A stretch of DNA of 26,388 bases from a virus. Under the pieces are notes generated by a model. The model saw only the letters and a program-made list of their open reading frames with translations. It did no database searches and was not told where the DNA came from. Shown here piece by piece: positions 21,223 to 25,955 of the stretch. Made by a program: the position numbers and the translations under genes. The stretch covers positions 1 to 26,388 of IMG/VR virus record IMGVR_UViG_3300015371_000146; one strand, 5' to 3'. Every line of letters starts with the position of its first letter. Within the stretch, counting starts at the first letter, position 1.

Positions 21223-22045
21223 AGACCACCTCGAAGTCCTGCTTGATTCCGATCTCTGGGTATTCCGGCTTCAGCCTCGCCGCCGCCGCGAGTGCGAAGT
21301 CCGACGCGGGGATGTGAAGGACTTCCTCGGCCTTGGGCGCTTGGTCGGCTCGCACCAAGAAGAGGTGACACCGACAGTTGATCGTCTGGTCGAGAGGAGC
21401 TCGTGGATCTCCCGGGAAGCCAAGCTGCTTGCCAGTTCCCAGCTCTCGCCAGAACGGCTTGTCGAGGTCCGCAGTCTTCCCGTGAAGCTTGCGATGAAGT
21501 TCGCGAACCCGGTTGTCACCTCGACTGATCCACACCTTCTTGAGGTCCTGCCCGAGCTGTGTCTGAAGCGGCCCCGCGAGCTGGAGCACAGCCTCTCCCG
21601 CCGTCCGGGTCGAGAGGGTGTCGGCCGCTGACCGCACCCAGTCTCGTCGCTCCTGGTTCTGCTCTGGACCAGACTTCTCCGACTCTCCCGGCGCAGGCTT
21701 CATGCGTTGAGCGGCTTCATGAGCGAGACCACGGACGGTGTCGGCGATGTCCTTGGTCTTCTGCTCGACCCAGTCATCGATCGCCTTCTTGTCAGTAGTA
21801 CTGCGAGCCAGTACGTCGTCGACCTGTCCCTTCACGCCTCGGTCCCTCGTGGCGTACGCGATCGCGGCGTAGACGGACAGCCTGGCGACGGTTCGGGCGG
21901 TCCTCATGAGGACACGAGTGTCGGTCTCGTCGTCCTCTCCGTTCTGTGCCATGACCAACGCCAGCATCGCCAGCTCGGCCATCCGCTTCTCCAGCCGCGA
22001 CTGGGCCTCGTCAGGCGGCGGCGCCTCGGCCTCGGTGAAGGTCAT
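21212..22045 (-). CDS. MuF-like head morphogenesis protein
   Basis: 277 residues. The helical N-terminal half is unremarkable. Residues about 170-232 match the MuF domain: V-W-I-S-R-G-D-N-R-V-R-E-L-H, then F-P-G-D-P-R-A-P, then T-I-N-C-R-C-H-L-F-L, the classic C-R-C-x-L ending. MuF proteins are minor capsid proteins bound to the portal and sometimes carry effector domains; none is evident here. ATGA overlap with the preceding small membrane gene. It lies four kilobases upstream of the portal gene on the same strand. Confidence 0.8.
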   Translation of the reverse strand: MTFTEAEAPPPDEAQSRLEKRMAELAMLALVMAQNGEDDETDTRVLMRTARTVARLSVYAAIAYATRDRGVKGQVDDVLARSTTDKKAIDDWVEQKTKDIADTVRGLAHEAAQRMKPAPGESEKSGPEQNQERRDWVRSAADTLSTRTAGEAVLQLAGPLQTQLGQDLKKVWISRGDNRVRELHRKLHGKTADLDKPFWRELGTGKQLGFPGDPRAPLDQTINCRCHLFLVRADQAPKAEEVLHIPASDFALAAAARLKPEYPEIGIKQDFEVVYGA

Positions 22046-22245
22046 GACCGACCGCTCGCCGTCACTCGAGCGGGAGGCCGGGCGACGCCGGTCGAGACGA
22101 TCATGCCGAGCAGGGAGAGCGCGCCGAAGATCGCGATGATCAACAGCACGGCGCCGGTAAAGGGCTTATCAGCCCAGACCAGTGCCGACCCACAGATCGT
22201 CATCACCGAAACGATGACTCCGAAAGATATGACCGCCGCGTTCAT
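22042..22245 (-). CDS. Small two-helix membrane protein
   Basis: 67 residues with two hydrophobic helices (A-V-I-S-F-G-V-I-V-S-V-M-T-I-C-G and G-A-V-L-L-I-I-A-I-F-G-A-L-S-L-L-G-M-I-V) and a basic tail. No good Shine-Dalgarno sequence precedes the ATG; TAGTGT ends six bases upstream, the leaderless spacing, though it is a poor -10. A terminator lies between it and the gene upstream. Could be a holin-like or membrane-remodelling protein. Confidence 0.6.
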   Translation of the reverse strand: MNAAVISFGVIVSVMTICGSALVWADKPFTGAVLLIIAIFGALSLLGMIVSTGVARPPARVTASGRS

Positions 22246-22273
22246 GGGTCTACACTACCAGGGAAACGCACGA

Positions 22274-22300
22274 CAGCCCCCGCCTGACTGACGAGGGCTG
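22274..22300 (-). terminator. Terminator after the WGxxGxxG-like gene
   Basis: CAGCCC and GGGCTG arms plus an inner CG/CG pair form a GC-rich hairpin starting about 20 bases past the stop at 22319 on the minus strand. The arm sequence is shared with the terminator at 23311-23336. Confidence 0.6.
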
Positions 22301-22318
22301 CCGCGCGCGGATGGGTTG

Positions 22319-22660
22319 TCAGTGGCTACTAGAGCCGCGTGGAGTGGTGTCGGCCGGCGGGACGCCCACCGTCGTGTAGTCGGGCTTGCGCTTCTTCAGA
22401 CCGGCGAGACCGGCGAGGCCGAGGAGGCCGACGAGCCCGACCAGTCCCCAGAGCCCGTCGTTGTCGTCATCGTCGTCATTGTCCGTGACGTCGTTGACCT
22501 TGTCCTCGATCTTGTCCTTGTCGATCGTCGTCGTCGTGGTCGTCGACTGAGCGCCTATCGGTGAGGCCAGGATCACGCTAGTCGGCAGCACCATGACCAC
22601 GGCTACGAGCGCTACGACGAGCGACTTACGTACGGCGCGTCTTGGCTTCCGCGTCGACAT
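22319..22660 (-). CDS. Secreted protein with WGxxGxxG-like C-terminal membrane anchor
   Basis: 113 residues; GAGG lies six bases before the ATG, inside the end of the PRC-barrel gene. Basic N-terminus (R-K-P-R-R-A-V-R-K-S), hydrophobic signal core (L-V-V-A-L-V-A-V-V-M-V-L) and A-Q-S cleavage-like site near 37-39. Then Thr-rich and Asp-rich stretches, and W-G-L-V-G-L-V-G-L-L-G-L-A-G-L followed by K-K-R-K, resembling WGxxGxxG/CTERM sorting anchors. Likely exported and kept at the host envelope. Confidence 0.65.
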   Translation of the reverse strand: MSTRKPRRAVRKSLVVALVAVVMVLPTSVILASPIGAQSTTTTTTIDKDKIEDKVNDVTDNDDDDDNDGLWGLVGLVGLLGLAGLAGLKKRKPDYTTVGVPPADTTPRGSSSH

Positions 22661-23264
22661 CGGCTACCTCCACATGCTCTTCTGTCTCGGTCACCGGGAC
22701 CTGCACGGTGCGAGTCTCGGTGCGCTGCTTCTGCGTCTGGTAGCGCCGAAGCCGAACGGTCGCCTCGATCGGAACGGTCGCCTCGACCGGAACCTCCTGA
22801 GTCGTCGCGGTCGCACGCTCGGTGTTCTCGCGCCACTCGTTGCTGTCGCGGTCCCAGCGGTGACGCTGGTACCCCGTGTCGGGGCGACTGACCGTGGCGT
22901 AGTTCTTACCATACGACGCCTCGGCCGTCCGCTCGCCATGCATGAAGCCGTAGTGAGCGTAGAGCTCTCGCTCCTCGTCCTGCGTGAGATAGCCGTCCGT
23001 GTCGAAGTCCGGAGCCTCCTTGATCCGATCCTTCGTGGTGGGCAGTCGCATCACCATGTCGCCGTCGTCGCGCCGCTCAAAGGTCGCGCCGGCGATGGGA
23101 GCGATCGACTGACGACCGAGCAGACCGGTCTTGACGGTCACCCACTCAGGCCGACCCGTCACGTCGTCGTAGAGCACGTCCTTGATGGTACCGATCTTGT
23201 CGCCGTTGGAGTCAATCGCGACGCGGTCGATCCACTCATCATAGCTCTGGGTCTGTTGTACCAT
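22626..23264 (-). CDS. PRC-barrel protein with DUF2382-like C-terminus, leaderless
   Basis: 212 residues from the ATG at 23264; longer versions cross the promoter. Residues 8-85 form a PRC barrel (V-A-I-D-S-N-G-D-K-I-G-T-I-K-D-V-L-Y-D). After an acidic linker the C-terminus is a T/V/E-rich repeat (V-P-V-E-A-T-V-P-I-E-A-T-V-R, E-T-R-T-V-Q-V-P-V-T-E-T) like DUF2382. This PRC-plus-DUF2382 layout is known from actinobacterial stress proteins, suggesting a host-derived gene. TATATA ends six bases before the ATG. Confidence 0.75.
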   Translation of the reverse strand: MVQQTQSYDEWIDRVAIDSNGDKIGTIKDVLYDDVTGRPEWVTVKTGLLGRQSIAPIAGATFERRDDGDMVMRLPTTKDRIKEAPDFDTDGYLTQDEERELYAHYGFMHGERTAEASYGKNYATVSRPDTGYQRHRWDRDSNEWRENTERATATTQEVPVEATVPIEATVRLRRYQTQKQRTETRTVQVPVTETEEHVEVADVDAEAKTRRT

Positions 23265-23300
23265 AAGGTGTATATACCCAATACGGTGTGAGAGTAGACG
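23265..23300 (-). promoter_or_regulatory. Leaderless promoter of the PRC-barrel gene
   Basis: TATATA at 23276-23271, six bases to ATG 23264, the same spacing as other leaderless promoters. The hexamer at 17 bp (GTCTAC) does not fit the TGG-type -35, so this member may depend on another factor. The first codons contain CAACAGACCCAGAG, a shifted start element. Confidence 0.55.
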
Positions 23301-23310
23301 AGGAATGCAC

Positions 23311-23336
23311 GACAGCCCCGCCAAAGCGGGGCTGTC
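23311..23336 (-). terminator. Perfect 11-bp terminator hairpin
   Basis: GACAGCCCCGC, loop CAAA, then the exact complement. It lies about 80 bases after the stop of the lipoprotein gene at 23416 and before the PRC-barrel promoter. Only short pyrimidine runs follow. Confidence 0.75.
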
Positions 23337-23415
23337 GCGATGCCTAAGCAGGTGAATGGGTGGGACTTCTGCTCGACCACATCGTATCGGTCGAACCAGA
23401 ACCGAGCCAGCCAGT

Positions 23416-23943
23416 TCAGCAGCCGACGATCTTCGCGACCTCCTGGTCGAACTTCACCCCGTCAGCCACCATCGTGAGCGCGTCCGTGTGGTTCTTCGCG
23501 AGCGTCTCTCCCATGAACATGGTGACCATCGCGGCGGCCTGGGCCTTCTCATCGTCGCTCTGGTACTGCTTCTTGCACGAGTCGGCGATTGTGTCCTCGA
23601 TCGAGTCATCGCTTTCAGCGCCCCACCCATCACCAAGAGCCGCCTTCATGTCGTCGAAGACGCCCTGGTACTTCGCCAGGTACTTGTCCTGAAGCTTCTT
23701 GACCGCGTCAAGCTGCTTCTGGGTGTACTTCGAGCCGTCGGCCGTCGTCTCGGGAGCCGGTGCGGGCGCCTCAGTCGAGGCGGGCGCGGAGTTGGAGTCG
23801 GGCACGGTCAACACGGCGCTGGTCGGCGTCGTGGCCGCAGCGGTCGACGTGTCGAGCGTGATGTGGTCCTCACCACCTCCGCAAGCGGCCAGGCCGAGGG
23901 CGGCCAGTGCGAGGGCGGGGACGAGAAGAAGTGACTTGCGCAT
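23416..23943 (-). CDS. Secreted lipoprotein
   Basis: 175 residues from the ATG at 23943. M-R-K-S then a hydrophobic core and the lipobox L-A-A-C (Cys20) followed by G-G-G-E-D, a textbook lipoprotein signal. Then a Thr/Ala/Pro-rich linker (about 27-67) and a helical domain with Tyr/Lys repeats (K-L-Q-D-K-Y-L-A-K-Y-Q) and a C-x-K pair; the protein ends in Cys. AGGA within CAGACACAGACAGGAACC precedes it. A surface role such as superinfection exclusion is possible but not shown. Confidence 0.75.
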   Translation of the reverse strand: MRKSLLLVPALALAALGLAACGGGEDHITLDTSTAAATTPTSAVLTVPDSNSAPASTEAPAPAPETTADGSKYTQKQLDAVKKLQDKYLAKYQGVFDDMKAALGDGWGAESDDSIEDTIADSCKKQYQSDDEKAQAAAMVTMFMGETLAKNHTDALTMVADGVKFDQEVAKIVGC

Positions 23944-23983
23944 GCTGTTGGTTCCTGTCTGTGTCTGGACTTCTGCCACAACA

Positions 23984-24008
23984 AGCCCCGACCCGAAGGG
24001 CCGAGGCT
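23984..24008 (-). terminator. Hairpin terminator before the lipoprotein leader
   Basis: A stem of about 11 pairs (two G-U type) with a UUC loop, starting 19 bases after the stop at 24027 on the minus strand and followed by TTGTTGTGG. The lipoprotein's start element comes right after it, with no recognisable -10 between. Confidence 0.65.
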
Positions 24009-24026
24009 GTGGCGGGACGAGCGGGG

Positions 24027-24275
24027 TCAGGCGACGGCGGCCTTGACCGCGGCGACGTCTGCGGCCGAGATGACCCCGTGCGACCAAGCCGAGATGGCGA
24101 CAGAGACGGGGTCCTCATGACGGCGGGAGGTGTAGTACAGGAGCCGACCGACGCGACTGAGCGCGAGAGCGTGAGGTGCGCGGCCACGCCCGAGCTGGAG
24201 CCTTGGCCAAGTAGCGGGTTCTGCGTTGATGAGCGAGGTGCCGAGGTCGAGGTCTGGAGTCTGCGTCTGGGTCAC
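24027..24275 (-). CDS. Small hypothetical protein, leaderless GTG start
   Basis: 82 residues from the GTG at 24275. The N-terminus M-T-Q-T-Q-T-P is the coding start element in its cleanest form. L-G-R-G-R-A-P-H-A-L-A-L-S-R-V-G-R-L-L-Y-Y-T is basic and probably helical, and the last 25 residues form an Ala/Val-rich helix. TATAGT ends six bases before the GTG. Function unknown. Confidence 0.65.
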   Translation of the reverse strand: MTQTQTPDLDLGTSLINAEPATWPRLQLGRGRAPHALALSRVGRLLYYTSRRHEDPVSVAISAWSHGVISAADVAAVKAAVA

Positions 24276-24331
24276 GAGAACACTATACACTGACGAGTAC
24301 TTCTCGTCCAGCAGTTCGCCGAGATTCTCAG
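24276..24331 (-). promoter_or_regulatory. Leaderless promoter nearly identical to that at 20047-20096
   Basis: TGGACG at 24310-24305, 17-bp spacer, TATAGT at 24287-24282, six bases to GTG 24275. The upstream GCGAANTGC and GAGAA blocks match those of the promoter at 20047-20096 almost base for base. The spacer has a one-mismatch dyad (ATACAC-TGAC-GAGTAC). The upstream element overlaps the stop of the LuxR-type gene. Confidence 0.75.
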
Positions 24332-24633
24332 TCGAGCTGCCATCCGGCCTGGTAGGCACGTGCGACGGCCGCTAGCTGGGAGCTGACGCCCAGCTTCTTG
24401 AGGATGCCTCGGATCTGCGTGCGAACCGTCGAGGTGCTGACGAAGTGCTTGGCCGCGATCTCGTCAGCGCTCAGGCCCTCCATCATCTCGACCAGCACCG
24501 CCGCCTCCCGACAGCTCAGCTGCGCGAAGGGCGCGAGCCTGGCGCGGCGGGCCGCCGCCTCACGAGTGGCGGCCATCGCCTCGGCCTGAGCGTTCGTCAC
24601 GTCGGTCGCGGCGTAGCTAGTCATCGCAGTCAT
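24328..24633 (-). CDS. LuxR-type helix-turn-helix regulator
   Basis: 101 residues; GGAG lies six bases before the ATG at 24633. The C-terminal 60 residues are a LuxR/GerE HTH: L-S-C-R-E-A-A-V-L-V-E-M-M-E-G-L-S-A-D-E-I-A, then V-S-T-S-T-V-R-T-Q-I-R-G-I-L-K-K-L-G-V. No receiver or ligand domain is present, only about 38 Ala-rich residues, so it is a stand-alone DNA-binding protein. It is a candidate binder of the dyads found at the phage promoters, which is inference. Confidence 0.85.
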   Translation of the reverse strand: MTAMTSYAATDVTNAQAEAMAATREAAARRARLAPFAQLSCREAAVLVEMMEGLSADEIAAKHFVSTSTVRTQIRGILKKLGVSSQLAAVARAYQAGWQLD

Positions 24634-24724
24634 CGCACACTCCGATCGCGGCCTGGCCCCACCAGCGCAGCACCCGCACCGACTTGAACTTCTTGCAGAG
24701 CTCGCACCAACCTATGACTCTCAT
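24617..24724 (-). CDS. 35-residue zinc-ribbon-like protein
   Basis: A short frame from ATG 24724, sharing a base with the upstream TGA (TGATG), to TAG at 24617. It encodes W-C-E-L-C-K-K-F-K at the start and V-C-D-D-C-D-D at the end, two C-x2-C knuckles 19 residues apart, with a basic Trp-rich centre. It overlaps the LuxR-type gene start by 17 bases. The paired Cys motifs and coupled start support a real gene. Confidence 0.6.
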   Translation of the reverse strand: MRVIGWCELCKKFKSVRVLRWWGQAAIGVCDDCDD

Positions 24725-25047
24725 CAGAGTCTCGACGGGCGTCGACCGGAGCCGCCAATCCGTCGATTCGCTTCCTGCCGCTCGAGCGGCGTGAAGAGAT
24801 CACGAAATTGGGGCTGAACTATCAGATTCTCGATGCAGAGGTCGAGTCGTCCCGCCAGCGCGAGCTGCGTGAACCCAGACTGGATTCGCGTTTCACTGCC
24901 GGTCGCGACGAGCGCCTTCGCGGCTTCGACGACCCCCTTCTTATGAATCTCCAGAACGAATCTACTGGGATTGTAGTGAAGGACTCGCTTCATCTCGGCG
25001 ATCTTCTCGTCGACCGCCGCAGCGAAGAGATCTTCCGTGGTCGTCAT
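24724..25047 (-). CDS. Small helical protein
   Basis: 107 residues from the ATG at 25047, one-base overlap with the upstream stop (TGATG). Y-N-P-S-R-F-V-L-E-I-H-K-K-G-V-V-E-A-A-K-A-L then G-F-T-Q-L-A-L-A-G-R-L-D-L-C-I-E and F-R-D-L-F-T form a conserved-looking helical module that I have seen as a C-terminal part of various bacterial hypothetical proteins. Function unknown. Confidence 0.65.
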   Translation of the reverse strand: MTTTEDLFAAAVDEKIAEMKRVLHYNPSRFVLEIHKKGVVEAAKALVATGSETRIQSGFTQLALAGRLDLCIENLIVQPQFRDLFTPLERQEANRRIGGSGRRPSRL

Positions 25048-25283
25048 CACTTCACCATGGTGCGGTACAGCCAGACGAGAAACGCCACGATGCCTCCCCA
25101 GCACAGGCCGCCGAAGATGAACGCCACGAGGGCCTCGGCGGCGTCGGGCTCGGGCCTGCTGAGCGTTCCGAGCGCGCTGAGGGCGCCCATGATGACGAAC
25201 GTCCAGGCGAAGATCTTGTCGATGCCGGTCTGCCACTGCTTGGGCTGTCTGGGCTGTCGGGATGGTGGCTGCTGAATGAGCAT
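25047..25283 (-). CDS. Small two-helix membrane protein, first gene of the leftward block
   Basis: 78 residues. A Gln/Pro-rich N-terminus, then two membrane helices (I-F-A-W-T-F-V-I-M-G-A-L-S-A-L and A-F-I-F-G-G-L-C-W-G-G-I-V-A-F-L-V-W-L) and a short basic end. AGGA lies eight bases before the ATG in CAGACCCAGACAGGAAG. Two helices with short loops fit a holin-like shape, but the endolysin is over 20 kb away and on a separate operon. Confidence 0.65.
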   Translation of the reverse strand: MLIQQPPSRQPRQPKQWQTGIDKIFAWTFVIMGALSALGTLSRPEPDAAEALVAFIFGGLCWGGIVAFLVWLYRTMVK

Positions 25284-25346
25284 GATGACTTCCTGTCTGG
25301 GTCTGTCGTACTGCGATAATTATACATCACGAAGTACATGAAGCCA
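25284..25346 (-). promoter_or_regulatory. Promoter of the first leftward operon
   Basis: TGGCTT at 25346-25341, 16-bp spacer, TATAAT at 25324-25319, a leader of about 35 bases with CAGACCCAGACAGGAAG, then ATG 25283. GTACT on each side of the -10 forms a 5-bp dyad. Confidence 0.75.
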
Positions 25347-25502
25347 GTCACGCGAGTTACAGAGCTGTTTCAGATTCGCGAGATCCAGGTGGGGGCCTGT
25401 GAGAAGCTCTAACTACGCGCGCGCGTACGCGCGCACGCGCGCGGGCCCGCGCGCGCGCAGTAGGAAAGGTATCCGCGAGTGGCCGCCAGGTGGCCGCCAG
25501 AG
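25347..25502. repeat. Gene-free stretch with alternating CG tract and perfect palindromes
   Basis: 25414-25458 is almost pure alternating C/G. It includes the palindrome TACGCGCGCGCGTA (25414-25427) and a perfect 20-bp palindrome centred on GGGCCC (25436-25455). Alternating CG favours Z-DNA, and the palindromes favour cruciforms. To the right, GTGGCCGCCAG is repeated, leading into the -35 of the plus-strand RNA promoter. No coding sequence seen. Confidence 0.7.
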
Positions 25503-25531
25503 TGGCTGCCCGATGCATCACAGAGTATAAT
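25503..25531 (+). promoter_or_regulatory. Plus-strand promoter TGGCTG-17-TATAAT
   Basis: TGGCTG (25503-25508), exactly 17 bp, TATAAT (25526-25531). It matches the TGG-type promoters of the minus-strand genes, which makes chance unlikely. The expected start, six to seven bases downstream, coincides with the first base of a hairpin. Confidence 0.7.
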
Positions 25532-25537
25532 GGAGTG

Positions 25538-25747
25538 CGAGGCGGTTCTGACGCGTGCTGGCCGCCTCGACCCCGCACCGACTTCGGTCCCGGCAACGTG
25601 CCATGGCAAGAACGGCTGACGCGACGCTCACACCGTCGCGTCGGACTTGGGATGGTCTGGTTAGTCCACGTTGCCGGGGCTGAGGTCGCGTCGCCACAAC
25701 CCTTCACAACTGCCAGCCCGATTCAAGAGCCCGCCATCGCGCGGGCT
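25538..25747 (+). ncRNA. Putative structured phage non-coding RNA
   Basis: Starting at the predicted transcript start: an 8-bp hairpin (CGAGGCGG 25538-25545 with 25562-25569); a GAC-UUCG-GUC tetraloop hairpin (25580-25589); then a long rod closed by a perfect 12-bp stem (25589-25600 with 25667-25678). Inside the rod are CCAU/AUGG and CAAG/CUUG pairings and a perfect 9-bp hairpin GACGCGACG (25618-25626 with 25634-25642) with a 7-base loop. A 7-bp hairpin (25728-25747) could end it. No open frame or Shine-Dalgarno explains the region. Family unknown; 3' end uncertain. Confidence 0.6.
25728..25747. terminator. Hairpin between the putative RNA and the convergent small frame
   Basis: AGCCCGC, loop CATCGC, GCGGGCT: a perfect 7-bp stem without a T-run. 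It could stop the plus-strand RNA and, in the other direction, lies at the stop codon (25746-25748) of the small minus-strand frame. Confidence 0.4.
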
Positions 25748-25955
25748 ACACGCGTCTCCCATTCCAGTCGACTATCCGTGTCAGCTCGCGCCAGGACAGC
25801 GCCGACCACCCCAGCCAACTCATGACCTCGCCGACGGGCCATGCCTCGTCCAGCCGCGTCTCACCCTCTCGGATCCCGACCATGCCTTTCCGGACCTGGC
25901 CGACCAGCCACGCCGCCGCTGCTCTTTCACGAGCCCGGTCCTGCCAGTCCGACAT
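25746..25955 (-). CDS. Possible small protein (69 residues)
   Basis: ATG 25955 to TAG 25746. The composition (A-R-E-R-A-A-A-A-W-L-V-G-Q-V-R-K-G, then E-G-E-T-R-L-D-E-A-W-P-V-G-E-V) looks protein-like with several Trp. The Shine-Dalgarno is weak (AGGG close to the ATG) and the surrounding sequence is repetitive and gene-poor. It may be an open frame by chance in G-rich sequence. No family recognised. Confidence 0.35.
   Translation of the reverse strand: MSDWQDRARERAAAAWLVGQVRKGMVGIREGETRLDEAWPVGEVMSWLGWSALSWRELTRIVDWNGRRV

Noticed and set aside
25047-25283. Holin for the CHAP endolysin
   Set aside because: Two membrane helices fit, but several small membrane proteins do too (22042, 19677, 6876) and none is next to the endolysin, so no specific call is justified.
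25411-25502. CRISPR array
   Set aside because: The short repeats (GTGGCCGCCAG and the CG tract) have no regular unique spacers.
25503-25700. tRNA gene
   Set aside because: The stems at 25538-25678 do not form a cloverleaf, and no T-loop GTTCGA or CCA end is present.
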